Below, piece by piece: positions 10,248-19,291 of a stretch of DNA of 64,000 nucleotides. The DNA comes from Actinomycetota bacterium. Its GTDB lineage: Bacteria; Actinomycetota; Actinomycetes; Nanopelagicales; Nanopelagicaceae. Made by a program: the position numbers and the translations under genes. The notes beneath the pieces were generated by a model. It had not been told where the DNA came from. It worked only from the letters and a program-made list of their open reading frames with translations, and made no database searches. The stretch spans positions 62,001-126,000 of the forward strand of contig JAQBVO010000001.1 in NCBI GenBank assembly GCA_027728065.1. Reading direction: 5' to 3'. The first letter of the stretch is position 1. Each line of letters begins with the position of its first letter.

Positions 10248-11104
10248 ATGAGCGCGCCGCACGTGCAGTTCTTTTTAGCGCTATAGAGGGAGGGCATCCA
10301 TTTTGGTCGAGGGAGATTTTCTCGCAAGGCGCGTCAAGGACTATTGATAAACTACTAAGTGGTGGTTACGACCGCATCAAATTCGAAAAACTAATTACAT
10401 CGGTAGCCACAAGTAATGCCGACCAGATTCTTGCTGCAGTTGAAGCTGCCCATGCAGAGTTCATAGTCCCAGGGGATGCGATGTGGCCTATCTCGGTTGA
10501 GGATTTAATTGCACCGCCGATCGCCCTTGTTGCAAAGGGAAATCTAGCGGCCTTATCGATGCACTCGCTTGCAATAGTAGGAACCCGAAATCCAACTAAC
10601 TATGGGGCGCGTATCGCTGGAGATTTCGCAGCTGGTTTTGTCGATCGCGAGTGGGGGATTGTTAGTGGCGGTGCATATGGCATCGATTCATGTGCACACA
10701 AAGGTGCGCTAATCGCTGAAGGAGTAAGCGTTGCCGTCATTGCATCTGGAATCGATGTTAACTATCCGGCAGGTAACGCTCGATTATTTGCCGAAATCGC
10801 TGAGACAGGCGCCGTTGTTACTGAAGTAATGCCAGGACATCCAGCTCTGCCTTCACGTTTTCTAACGCGTAATCGAATCATTGCTGCAATTTCGCAGGCG
10901 ACCTTAGTCGTTGAAGCGGCCTTTCGCAGTGGCTCACTGCGTACTGCGCGTGATGCGGCAGAGTTATTACGACCAGTGATGGCGATCCCTGGACCAATAA
11001 ACTCGCCAACGAGTGAGGGCTGTCATCGATTAATAGGTGAGCGCGCTGCAGAGATCGTTACATCGATAGCAGATGCGGTGGAGTTTATCGGCGCTAATAG
11101 ATGA
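10244..11104 (+). CDS. dprA: DNA processing protein DprA
   Basis: A 286-residue DprA/Smf protein that loads RecA on incoming single-stranded DNA. The Rossmann-like core is clear: LAIVGTRNPTNYG, GIVSGGAYGIDSCAHKGAL, VIASGIDVNYPAGN, FLTRNRIIAAIS and EAAFRSGSLRTARDA. The N-terminal region is short, and the protein ends soon after the core, apparently without the C-terminal winged helix of longer homologues. It starts inside the comM stop codon (ATGA). era follows 12 bp later. Confidence 0.95.
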   Translation: MNERAARAVLFSAIEGGHPFWSREIFSQGASRTIDKLLSGGYDRIKFEKLITSVATSNADQILAAVEAAHAEFIVPGDAMWPISVEDLIAPPIALVAKGNLAALSMHSLAIVGTRNPTNYGARIAGDFAAGFVDREWGIVSGGAYGIDSCAHKGALIAEGVSVAVIASGIDVNYPAGNARLFAEIAETGAVVTEVMPGHPALPSRFLTRNRIIAAISQATLVVEAAFRSGSLRTARDAAELLRPVMAIPGPINSPTSEGCHRLIGERAAEIVTSIADAVEFIGANR

Positions 11105-11116
11105 GAGAATATATCT

Positions 11117-12037
11117 ATGAGTCAACACCGTTCGGGCTTTGTTACCATTGTTGGCCGCCCAAACGTTGGCAAATCCACTCTCATCAACGCATTAGTCGGT
11201 AGCAAGATTGCAATCACATCGCACCATCCCAATACGACGCGCAGCGCTATCCGCGGAGTTGTCCATGGCCCAGATTTCCAGGCCGTTCTTGTCGATACTC
11301 CCGGGGTACACAAACCCAAGACACTCTTAGGCCATCGCCTTAACGCTCTAGTTGATCAGAGTTTGGACTCGGTCGATATCGTCATCATGTGCATTCCAGC
11401 CGATGAAAGTTCGGGAGCGGGTGATTTATTTATATCGGCCGAGATTGCTAAGCATTCGCGGGCAAAAAAGTTTGCCGTTGTTACTAAGAGCGATTTAATC
11501 TCTAAGGAGAAACTAGCGCTGCGCCTTGCCGGCATTATGTCGCTAGCACAGGGGTTTGCATGGGATGAAGTAATTCCTGTATCGGCCATGGCTCATAATC
11601 AAATTGATTTATTAAACGAGCTCATCGGTAAAAATCTTCCAATCGGACCGGCTTATTACCCAGCAGGCACGAGAAGTGATCAAGGCATTGAACTCTTAAT
11701 ATGCGAATTTATCCGCGAAGCTGCGCTGCAGGATGTGCGCGAAGAGTTACCCCACTCAATCATGGTCACAATCGACGAGTTTGCTGAGCGCGAAGAGAAG
11801 GGATCTCGCCCCTTTTTCGATCTCCATGCAACAATCCATGTCGAACGGGATTCACAGCGTGCGATCTTGCTTGGCCATCAAGGTTCGCGCCTGAAGGAGA
11901 TAGGCATCCGTGCGCGCGCCGATATAGAACGAGCATTATCGGCCAAGATTTTCTTAGGTCTTCACATTAAAGTTTCAAAGGATTGGCAGCAGGACCCCTC
12001 CTTTTTAGAGCGTCTAGGGTTCGGCGATAACCACTAA
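11117..12037 (+). CDS. era: GTPase Era
   Basis: A 306-residue GTPase that assists 16S rRNA maturation and 30S assembly. GTP-binding motifs are GRPNVGKS (13-20), DTPGVHKPK, TKSD and the SAMA loop. A C-terminal KH domain (about 215-285) carries LGHQGSRLKEIG. Its place directly after dprA is noteworthy because era usually sits with ybeY and a CBS-domain protein. The last 24 bp overlap the convergent DMT transporter gene. Confidence 0.96.
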   Translation: MSQHRSGFVTIVGRPNVGKSTLINALVGSKIAITSHHPNTTRSAIRGVVHGPDFQAVLVDTPGVHKPKTLLGHRLNALVDQSLDSVDIVIMCIPADESSGAGDLFISAEIAKHSRAKKFAVVTKSDLISKEKLALRLAGIMSLAQGFAWDEVIPVSAMAHNQIDLLNELIGKNLPIGPAYYPAGTRSDQGIELLICEFIREAALQDVREELPHSIMVTIDEFAEREEKGSRPFFDLHATIHVERDSQRAILLGHQGSRLKEIGIRARADIERALSAKIFLGLHIKVSKDWQQDPSFLERLGFGDNH

Positions 12038-12895
12038 GGGGGTTTTGCGGCTGGCTAAAAACGACCCAAGGATTACAAGCGGAAGTCCAACGATAATTCC
12101 AAGGGTAATAGGTTCATTCAAGATAACAATTCCGAGCACTACTGCAACCGCTGTATTGACATAGGTTGTTAACGAACCACGAGCAGCTCCAATCTCAGCG
12201 ATAACAATAAAAAAGAGCATGAATGCTATAGCAGTTGAGAATACCCCTAAGGCAAGTAATGCGAGTATCGCTTCATTCGAGACTTGATTGCTAGGCCAAA
12301 CCCAGATTGAAATCGGTAGATAAAAGATGCATGTGATCGCCATAGCCAATCCATTGATGGCAACTCCATCGACACCTGGCAGGTTAGTAGTGACCATGAG
12401 TACGGCGTAGGCGTAAAGGATTGAGGCCAGGATTACCATCGCAATGGCTTGAGGATTACTACTGCCGGTAATCGATTCGATTCCAACGAGAGCGATGATT
12501 CCAATGAAACCAATTACTATGCCAAAGATCCGCGAAGGTGCCCAAACTGAATGATCTCCGCGCATCGATGTAAAGATTGTGGCGAAGATTGGAACTGTAG
12601 CGACAAGCAAACCGGCAAGACCTGAAGAAATCTCCTTCTCGGCGTTAGTAATAAGAATCCAAGGCCCAACCATTTCAAGAAATGCATAGGGTAAAACATA
12701 TTTGATTCCACGTACAGCATCCATAATAGTTTTTTTATGAATTGCAATTGGAATCAAGATTGCCGCGCCAATCAATGTGCGCCCCGCGACAATAAGCGGT
12801 GGCGGAATATCGGCCACCGCCACCTTCATTAAGAGGTATGGGATGCCCCACAGAAAGCCGACAATGGCAAACTGAATCCAGGATTTACGACTCAT
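12014..12895 (-). CDS. EamA/DMT-family transporter
   Basis: A 293-residue membrane protein with ten predicted helices in two EamA repeats, starting at WIQFAIVGFLWGIPYLLMKVAVADIPP. Members export amino acids or metabolites; the substrate here cannot be told. The coding region replaced most of a glgC-like gene whose tail remains immediately upstream on the other strand. The 3' end overlaps era by 24 bp. A second, only distantly similar EamA protein lies at 18.4-19.3 kb. Confidence 0.85.
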   Translation of the reverse strand: MSRKSWIQFAIVGFLWGIPYLLMKVAVADIPPPLIVAGRTLIGAAILIPIAIHKKTIMDAVRGIKYVLPYAFLEMVGPWILITNAEKEISSGLAGLLVATVPIFATIFTSMRGDHSVWAPSRIFGIVIGFIGIIALVGIESITGSSNPQAIAMVILASILYAYAVLMVTTNLPGVDGVAINGLAMAITCIFYLPISIWVWPSNQVSNEAILALLALGVFSTAIAFMLFFIVIAEIGAARGSLTTYVNTAVAVVLGIVILNEPITLGIIVGLPLVILGSFLASRKTPLVVIAEP

Positions 12896-12897
12896 TG

Positions 12898-12996
12898 ATG
12901 AAATTATACTTAGATATCGATTGCGACCGCGCAGGTTTTACTATGAGTCCTAGTGGAGAAATCGTCGTGGGCAAAGGTGTACGAGTAACTCAATAG
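12898..12996 (+). pseudogene. glgC: glgC C-terminal remnant (ADP-glucose pyrophosphorylase tail)
   Basis: Thirty-two codons open from an ATG 2 bp away from the divergent DMT gene and end at TAG. The encoded peptide includes LDIDCDRAGFTMSPSGEIV followed by VGKGVRVTQ. This fits, position for position, the typical last 26 residues of actinobacterial GlgC (pattern D.E.DR.RF.hS..GhV.VGKGV.h). No upstream GlgC sequence remains because the DMT gene begins there. It is best read as the leftover 3' end of a lost glgC. The short length limits certainty, and a small independent gene is the alternative. Confidence 0.55.
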
Positions 12997-13000
12997 ATTC

Positions 13001-14407
13001 TTAACTCCAATTAGCGGTGTTATCGCGAAGAGTTCTGTAGCGCTCCATTACTTCCGGCGTTGGTTTTGTTAAATAATGTGAAACCTCACCCAGATCCCAC
13101 GAAGGCATCTGGCCTAATAGCGCCCATGCCGCTTGTTTAGCTGCACCATCGGCGACGTACTCTCCAGCTGGTGGAACTACGACTTCGCGCTCCATAAGTG
13201 CACTAGCTAGAATTGGAACAGCTGGATTCTTTGCAGCACCGCCAATAATTACTATGCGATTAACACTTACGCCTAAGGTAATTAATGCATCAACTGCGTC
13301 CGTAAGCCCGCACAACATTCCTTCAATCATCGCGCGAGCGATATCGGCTGGGTTTGAGTTATTCAGATTCATTCCAGCGAATACTCCAGTTGCATTGGGA
13401 CGGTTAGGAGTGCGTTCGCCTTCAAAGTATGGCAACAGTGTTAAACCATGTGCACCTGGTACAGAGCTCAAGGCAAGGGCTGCCACCTCATCATGGCTCT
13501 TTCCTAAGATGTTGGTTGCAGCATCTAATATGCGTGCGGCGTTAAGAGTGCAGACAAGTGGCAAAAACCCTCCTGTTGCATCGGCAAATCCTGCTACTGA
13601 TCCGCTTGAATCATGTGTTGGTGTATCTGAAACTGCAAAGGCGGTACCACTTGTACCTAGAGAGATAACAACATCACCCGGCTGTGTCTGTAGACCCAGA
13701 GCTGCAGCGGCGTTATCACCGGCTCCTGCAGCTATTGGAATACCTGATGCCGTTGTGCCACCGAACTGATCGGGGGCGATAATCTTAGGGAGCTTAACTT
13801 CTAACTCACGTCGCAGTGCGCGCCGCAGAATATCCTTGCGGTAATGCGATGTTGTTGGATCAAAGTATCCAGTACCCGATGCATCACTTCTATCTGTAAA
13901 TAACCTAGCTAGGTCTCTTCCACCTTGGAGCTGCCATGACAACCAATCATGTGGGAGTGCAACCGAGGCAACCTTGGCAGCGTTATCTGGCTCGTTATCT
14001 GCCATCCAACGCAGCTTTGTTGCGGTAAAGGATGCAACTAAAACTGAACCAACTTTTCTAGCTATCTCGGCATTGCCACCCTCTTCGGCATTGAGATCTA
14101 CTGCTGCTTGAGCTGAGCGCGTGTCGTTCCATAAAATCGCCGGGCGAATAACCGCTCCATCATTATCGAGTGCAACCATCCCATGTTGTTGTCCAGCAAT
14201 TGATAGTGCGCCAACTTCATCTAAGCCGCCTGCATTACTCATTGCACTATCAAGGGCGGTTTTCCAATGGGCTGGATCGATCTGCGTGCCATCGGGATGC
14301 GTGGCACGACCTTGACGGATTAAGTGGCCGGTATGGGCATCGCGGATAACCACCTTGACCGACTGGGTGGATGAGTCCACGCCTGCGACGATGTGTTGAT
14401 TAGCCAT
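13001..14407 (-). CDS. xylB: Xylulokinase
   Basis: A 468-residue FGGY-family kinase. The first domain starts VAGVDSSTQSVKVVIRDAHTG, and SIAGQQHGMVALD is the xylulokinase-type substrate loop. The ATPase domain has SLGTSGTAFA, IIGGAAKNP and the C-terminal PAGEYVADGAAKQAAWAL. Length and motifs fit XylB, which phosphorylates D-xylulose for the pentose phosphate pathway. No xylA or sugar transporter gene is adjacent. It is divergent from the phosphofructokinase gene with about 100 bp between start codons. Confidence 0.92.
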   Translation of the reverse strand: MANQHIVAGVDSSTQSVKVVIRDAHTGHLIRQGRATHPDGTQIDPAHWKTALDSAMSNAGGLDEVGALSIAGQQHGMVALDNDGAVIRPAILWNDTRSAQAAVDLNAEEGGNAEIARKVGSVLVASFTATKLRWMADNEPDNAAKVASVALPHDWLSWQLQGGRDLARLFTDRSDASGTGYFDPTTSHYRKDILRRALRRELEVKLPKIIAPDQFGGTTASGIPIAAGAGDNAAAALGLQTQPGDVVISLGTSGTAFAVSDTPTHDSSGSVAGFADATGGFLPLVCTLNAARILDAATNILGKSHDEVAALALSSVPGAHGLTLLPYFEGERTPNRPNATGVFAGMNLNNSNPADIARAMIEGMLCGLTDAVDALITLGVSVNRIVIIGGAAKNPAVPILASALMEREVVVPPAGEYVADGAAKQAAWALLGQMPSWDLGEVSHYLTKPTPEVMERYRTLRDNTANWS

Positions 14408-14506
14408 GGCGCAAGGCTAGACTGTACTAGTCAGCGTTGACCACAGGTAGGGCGAAATTGATTGACGTAGCCCTTTATCGATGAATCTTTCGTAGTGGAG
14501 TTAATA

Positions 14507-15532
14507 ATGCGTATTGGTCTGCTTACTGGTGGTGGAGATTGTCCGGGTCTAAATGCCGTTATCCGTGCCGCTGTCCGCAAGGGCGTTAGAGAGTATGGAC
14601 ATGAGTTTGTAGGTTTTCGCGATGGATGGAAGGGTCCGCTCGAGGGCTTAACGATGCCACTCACAATCGAAACAACACGGGGCATTTTACCTCGCGGTGG
14701 AACAATTCTTGGATCATCTCGTACCAACCCTTTTAAGATTGCGGGTGGCGTAGAGAAAATTAAAGATAATTTAGCCAAGGCGGGAATCGATGCATTGATT
14801 GTAATCGGTGGTGAAGACACACTTGGTGTAGCAACAAAACTCGATTCATTAGGAGTCAAAGTAGTCGGTGTTCCAAAGACTATTGATAATGATTTAGATA
14901 ATACTGATTACACTTTTGGTTTTGATACAGCGGTCAATATTGCAGTTGAGGCGATTGATCGATTGCACACAACGGCTGAATCTCATCACCGTGCATTAAT
15001 CGTTGAAGTTATGGGGCGGCATGCTGGTTGGATTGCACTGCATGCAGGCCTTGCTGGTGGAGCTGCATGTATTTTAATTCCAGAGCAGAAATTCTCTGTA
15101 GACAAAGTTTGCGCATGGGTAGAGTCTCGCTTTAAATCTCACTACGCTCCAATCATCGTCGTCGCAGAAGGTGCTATCCCACAAGATGGCGATATGGCAG
15201 TTAAGGATTCGAGCTTAGATGCCTTCGGTCACGTCAAACTTTCGGGAATCGGTGATTGGCTTGCACAAGAGATTGAAGCAAAGACTGGCAAAGAGGCACG
15301 CACATCAGTGCTTGGACATATTCAGCGCGGTGGATCTCCAACGGCCTTCGATCGAGTTTTAGCTACTCGCTTTGGCCTACATGCCATTACCGCCGCCCAT
15401 GAAGGCGATTGGGGAAAGATGGTTGCACTACACGGCACCGATATCCTCCGTGTACCGCTGGCATCGGCCACTGAAAAGCTTAAACTAGTTCCGCTTGAGC
15501 GCTATCAGGAGGCCGAGATTTTCTTTGGCTAA
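14507..15532 (+). CDS. pfkA: 6-phosphofructokinase, residues suggest pyrophosphate-dependent type
   Basis: A 341-residue group III phosphofructokinase (MRIGLLTGGGDCPGLNAVI). The ATG at 14507 follows a GGAG element at proper spacing; a longer open frame from 14495 lacks support. Numbering from this start, VIGGEDTLG places Asp at 104 and GVPKTIDNDL places Lys at 124, with the catalytic aspartates in TIDND. In this family Asp104 with Lys124 is characteristic of PPi-dependent enzymes such as that of Amycolatopsis, whereas Gly104 marks ATP use. A reversible PPi-driven step of glycolysis is therefore predicted, not proven. Confidence 0.93.
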   Translation: MRIGLLTGGGDCPGLNAVIRAAVRKGVREYGHEFVGFRDGWKGPLEGLTMPLTIETTRGILPRGGTILGSSRTNPFKIAGGVEKIKDNLAKAGIDALIVIGGEDTLGVATKLDSLGVKVVGVPKTIDNDLDNTDYTFGFDTAVNIAVEAIDRLHTTAESHHRALIVEVMGRHAGWIALHAGLAGGAACILIPEQKFSVDKVCAWVESRFKSHYAPIIVVAEGAIPQDGDMAVKDSSLDAFGHVKLSGIGDWLAQEIEAKTGKEARTSVLGHIQRGGSPTAFDRVLATRFGLHAITAAHEGDWGKMVALHGTDILRVPLASATEKLKLVPLERYQEAEIFFG

Positions 15533-15574
15533 TCGCATCTCGCGATCGTCGATGAACTCTCTACTCTTATCCCC

Positions 15575-16921
15575 ATGAGCCCATCGCTTGATTCACTCTT
15601 TACCCCTGGCTTAGTTGCCGCCCAGCAACCAAACTGGCCGGGCGGCCCAGAGGGAGTAGCTATTAAGGCGGCCGTTGCAGAGTTAAAATCTTTTCCTCCC
15701 TTGGTCTTTGCCGGTGAGTGTGACAATTTAAAGGCGCGTATCGCCCTGGCCGCAGAAGGAAATGCATTTTGGTTACAAGGTGGGGACTGCGCCGAGACAT
15801 TTGCAGCTGCAACTGCCGATTCAATTCGCAATCGCATTAAGACGATTTTGCAGATGGCTGCAGTACTGCAGTACCACTCAAGTCTGCCCGTAGTAAAAGT
15901 CGGTCGCATGGCCGGACAGTTTGCAAAGCCTCGATCTAATGAGACCGAAACCCGTGGTGATCTAACTCTGCCTGCATATCGCGGAGATGCAGTTAACGAT
16001 CTTGAGTTCACACAAAGCGCTAGAACTCCTGACCCACAACGTTTAGTGAGGGTTTACAACACATCTGCTGCGACGCTGAACTTAGTACGCGCATTTACTC
16101 AGGGTGGCTTTGCAGATATTCGCCAAGTCCATGAGTGGAACAAAGGCTTTATCCGAGATTCGTCGGTAGGAGTCCGTTACGAGCAGATGGCAAATGAAAT
16201 CGGTCGCGCTCTAGCCTTTATGAACTCAGCGGGTGTAAATCCAGAGTCTTTCAAATCCGTAGATTTCTTCTCAAGTCATGAGGCTCTGATTTTGGAGTAT
16301 GAAAAGGCGCTCACTCGCATAGATTCCAGAACAGGTAATCCCTACGATGTATCGGCGCACTTTATTTGGATAGGTGAGCGCACACGTCAATTAGATGGTG
16401 CCCATGTTGATTTTGCAGCTAAAATTCGCAATCCAATCGGCGTCAAGATAGGACCAAAGTCAAATCTAGATGATCTACTAGCTCTTATCGAGACGTTAGA
16501 TCCCGAGCGCGAACCTGGTCGACTCACTTTTATTACGCGTATGGGAGCGGGAAAGATTCGTCAGGTGCTGCCTGCACTAGTCGAGGGTGTAACTAAATCT
16601 GGGGCAAAGGTGCTTTGGGTCTGTGATCCTATGCATGGCAACACATATGAGGCTCCAAGTGGTTATAAAACACGTAGCTTTGACGATGTTATGGATGAGG
16701 TAAAAGGCTTTTTCGAAGTCCATAAAACTCTTGGAACACATCCAGGTGGCGTACATATTGAACTTACCGGCGATGATGTTACCGAGTGTGTCGGAGGTGG
16801 AGAGCAGATATCTCACGAAGATCTTGCCACTCGATACGAGAGCGCGTGCGATCCACGTCTTAACCATGCCCAGGCACTTGAGCTTGCATTTATGGTTGCT
16901 GAAATGTTGCGTGAGCGATAA
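15575..16921 (+). CDS. aroG: 3-deoxy-7-phosphoheptulonate synthase, class II
   Basis: A 448-residue class II (plant-like) DAHP synthase, the first enzyme of the shikimate pathway. It condenses phosphoenolpyruvate and erythrose 4-phosphate. Typical blocks are QQPNWPGG near the N-terminus, LQGGDCAETF, VGRMAGQFAKPRS, the HFIWIGERTRQLDGAHV region and WVCDPMHGNTY, then ELTGDDVTECVGG. Length matches the actinobacterial enzymes. The start is 42 bp after pfkA. In Mycobacterium tuberculosis the same enzyme lies near the kinase pknL, as here (4 kb apart). Confidence 0.95.
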   Translation: MSPSLDSLFTPGLVAAQQPNWPGGPEGVAIKAAVAELKSFPPLVFAGECDNLKARIALAAEGNAFWLQGGDCAETFAAATADSIRNRIKTILQMAAVLQYHSSLPVVKVGRMAGQFAKPRSNETETRGDLTLPAYRGDAVNDLEFTQSARTPDPQRLVRVYNTSAATLNLVRAFTQGGFADIRQVHEWNKGFIRDSSVGVRYEQMANEIGRALAFMNSAGVNPESFKSVDFFSSHEALILEYEKALTRIDSRTGNPYDVSAHFIWIGERTRQLDGAHVDFAAKIRNPIGVKIGPKSNLDDLLALIETLDPEREPGRLTFITRMGAGKIRQVLPALVEGVTKSGAKVLWVCDPMHGNTYEAPSGYKTRSFDDVMDEVKGFFEVHKTLGTHPGGVHIELTGDDVTECVGGGEQISHEDLATRYESACDPRLNHAQALELAFMVAEMLRER

Positions 16922-16930
16922 TTTAGGTGC

Positions 16931-17404
16931 GTGCCCTTACTAACATCATCGCTGAAGACCCCAATCGGAGTTTTGAATTTATTAGCCGATGACCAGATCC
17001 TTATCGGGGTAAATCTGACCACGATCTCCGCCTTTAGAGCCACGCAGGAAGTTAAGAGCGTTAAAGCAATTCCAACCATCTCTGATCTGATCAATGATTA
17101 CTTCGATGGTGACCTCACTGCCATTAATGCCATCAAAGTTCGCCAAAGCGGTGCGAGTTTTTCTCAGGCAGCGTGGAAAGCTATGCGCAAGATCTCGGCA
17201 GGAAAGGCAATCTCCTACGCCGACTTAGCGCAACGGGCGGGCTCTACAGCTGCAGTGCGTGCAGCGGGAGCGGCATGTGCCAATAACGCGATCATGTTAG
17301 TTGTGCCATGTCACCGTATCATTAAAACTGGGGGAGCCCTTGGAAACTATGCCTATGGGGCCAATAAGAAAAAATGGTTACTAAGCCATGAGGGCTTTTT
17401 TTAG
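16931..17404 (+). CDS. ogt: Methylated-DNA-[protein]-cysteine S-methyltransferase
   Basis: A 157-residue suicide alkyltransferase repairing O6-alkylguanine. The active site VVPCHRII has the acceptor Cys at 127. KAISYADLAQRAGSTAAVRAAGAACANN is the DNA-binding helix-turn-helix with the arginine finger. A short N-terminal ribonuclease-like domain is present. The start is a GTG 9 bp after aroG. The 3' end overlaps the convergent ltaE by 24 bp. Confidence 0.93.
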   Translation: MPLLTSSLKTPIGVLNLLADDQILIGVNLTTISAFRATQEVKSVKAIPTISDLINDYFDGDLTAINAIKVRQSGASFSQAAWKAMRKISAGKAISYADLAQRAGSTAAVRAAGAACANNAIMLVVPCHRIIKTGGALGNYAYGANKKKWLLSHEGFF

Positions 17405-18415
17405 AATTTCAATCGCTTCCTGACATTGGGCATCATCAAAATCCATATGCGTAACTAGCCGTGCATACTTTGCTCCAAGGGCACTAATCCATAATCCACT
17501 ATCCCGGCACCGCTTGGATAGTTCTGCTGCAGTAAATGACATTGCTGCAAAATCTAATCCAACGATATTAGTTTCAACGGTTGATGGATCAATAAGTGAT
17601 GTATCGATTTGTGCAATTGCAACAGCTAACTCTTTAGCGCGTCGATGATCGTGGGCTAAGCGATCAATATTGTTATCGAGTGCGTAGTGACCGGCTGCAG
17701 CCACAATACCAACTTGGCGCATTCCAGCGCCGTAGCGCTTGCGCCAAACGCGGGCCGCTGTAACTCGCTCTTTAGTTGAGAGCATAATCGAACCGATAGG
17801 TGCGCCTAAACCTTTAGATAGGCAGACAGAGATAGTTTCAAAATATTGGCCATAATCTTTAAATGAAATACCACTTGCAACGTGGGCATTCCAAATACGA
17901 GCTCCATCTAAGTGAAGTGCAAGACCCATTTCATCGGCGCCTTTGCGAAGTTTTTCAATCTCACCGATGGGTTGTACCGTTCCGCCGCCAAAGTTATGGG
18001 TATTCTCAACGGCAATAGCAGTGGTGGAAACTAAAAAGGGTCCAGAATCTGCACGTGCGATCTCTAGAGCATCAGATGCCTTGAGTAACCCATACTGGGC
18101 CGGCCATGTACGTGTCGTAATTCCACTAAAAACCGCTGCAGCACCAAGTTCGGCGCGGACAATGTGGCTATTTGTTTCTGCGATTAGCTCTTGGCCAGGC
18201 GCAACTAAGATCCTGATTGCTAATTGATTTGCTAGAGAGCCAGTAGGTGTGAAAAGCCCAGCCTCTTTGCCAAACATTGCAGCAACGCGCTCTTCCAGAG
18301 AATTGACCGTTGGATCATCTCCATAGACATCATCACCAACTGGGGCGCGAGCAATCGCCTCGCGCATACCGGGTGATGGTTGCGTAACGGTATCTGAGCG
18401 AAGATCAATTGCCAT
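17381..18415 (-). CDS. ltaE: Low-specificity L-threonine aldolase
   Basis: A 344-residue PLP enzyme of fold type I that cleaves L-threonine or L-allo-threonine to glycine and acetaldehyde. The start MAIDLRSDTVTQPSPGMREA is the family signature. HLDGARIWNA holds the cofactor-binding Asp, and CLSKGLGAPIGS carries the Schiff-base lysine K201. It can supply glycine in an organism with limited amino acid synthesis. It is the last gene in a minus-strand run with the DMT transporter and nfo. Confidence 0.93.
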   Translation of the reverse strand: MAIDLRSDTVTQPSPGMREAIARAPVGDDVYGDDPTVNSLEERVAAMFGKEAGLFTPTGSLANQLAIRILVAPGQELIAETNSHIVRAELGAAAVFSGITTRTWPAQYGLLKASDALEIARADSGPFLVSTTAIAVENTHNFGGGTVQPIGEIEKLRKGADEMGLALHLDGARIWNAHVASGISFKDYGQYFETISVCLSKGLGAPIGSIMLSTKERVTAARVWRKRYGAGMRQVGIVAAAGHYALDNNIDRLAHDHRRAKELAVAIAQIDTSLIDPSTVETNIVGLDFAAMSFTAAELSKRCRDSGLWISALGAKYARLVTHMDFDDAQCQEAIEILKKALMA

Positions 18416-18424
18416 GTCGAGAGC

Positions 18425-19291
18425 CTACTTCTCTTCTTTCATGACAATCAAATACATAGCCGATATGACCAATACTCCACCAATTGAACTCTGCAGAGTC
18501 AGAGTTTCGCCTCCAAAGACGATTGCAAAGGCAGCGGTAAAGACGACCTCCGTCGTCAAAATAACTGCAACTTTGATTGGGCTCATATGTGCTTGTGACC
18601 ACGTTTGAATGATAAAAGCGATAACAGTTGCAAAGAGGGCCGTAAAGATAACTACGCCCCAGACTCTAGCATCGGGTGGTGGCGCATAGCCATCAGGAAT
18701 CGATGCAATACCGGCCAAAGCCGCACACATCGCCAGTTGAACAAGGGTCATTGCATATGTATCACGGCCCGGACTCCACTTACTTAAAGCGATAATGTGG
18801 AGTGCAAAAAGTATTGCACTAATAAATGTTAAGAGCTCACCTATACCCACCGACCAGCCATGAATTGATAAAAGCCCAAGACCGAAAGTACCTATTGCGA
18901 TACAACTCCATGTAAAGAGATTTACGCGCTGGCGCAAGATAATCGCTGCAAATACTGGAGTTAAAACAATGTAGAGACCGGTGACAAAGCCTGTAATCGC
19001 AGCACTAGTGCGCGCCAAACCCTGAGTTTGAAAGATAAACCCGCCACCTAGAAATATCCCAGCGACTCCGGCACGCAGCATTAAATCTCGGTCTATCAGT
19101 TTAATAACCTTTGGTCGAATTAAGAGCATTACGAGAGCTGCAAGACCAAAACGTGTGAAGAGAAAGTTATTAACACTCTGCCGCTGAATTGCATCTTTCA
19201 TAATCACAAATGCCAGTCCCCAGCACATTGCAACCGAGAGCAATGCCCATGGCGCTAACTTCATCTTATAAAGGTGTTTAGCGTTGCTCAT
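18425..19291 (-). CDS. EamA/DMT-family transporter
   Basis: A 288-residue membrane protein with ten predicted helices in two EamA repeats. It starts at MSNAKHLYKMKLAPWALLSVAMCWGLAF, and the first repeat includes FVIMKDAI. Its substrate cannot be assigned. The start overlaps the nfo stop codon by 4 bp (ATGA), and it ends 9 bp before ltaE, so the three form one likely transcript. Confidence 0.85.
   Translation of the reverse strand: MSNAKHLYKMKLAPWALLSVAMCWGLAFVIMKDAIQRQSVNNFLFTRFGLAALVMLLIRPKVIKLIDRDLMLRAGVAGIFLGGGFIFQTQGLARTSAAITGFVTGLYIVLTPVFAAIILRQRVNLFTWSCIAIGTFGLGLLSIHGWSVGIGELLTFISAILFALHIIALSKWSPGRDTYAMTLVQLAMCAALAGIASIPDGYAPPPDARVWGVVIFTALFATVIAFIIQTWSQAHMSPIKVAVILTTEVVFTAAFAIVFGGETLTLQSSIGGVLVISAMYLIVMKEEK

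Noticed and set aside
12799-12996. Open frame of 65 codons on the plus strand as a full gene
   Set aside because: Its first half is antisense to the DMT transporter coding region. Only the last 32 codons look conserved, so it is listed as a glgC remnant.
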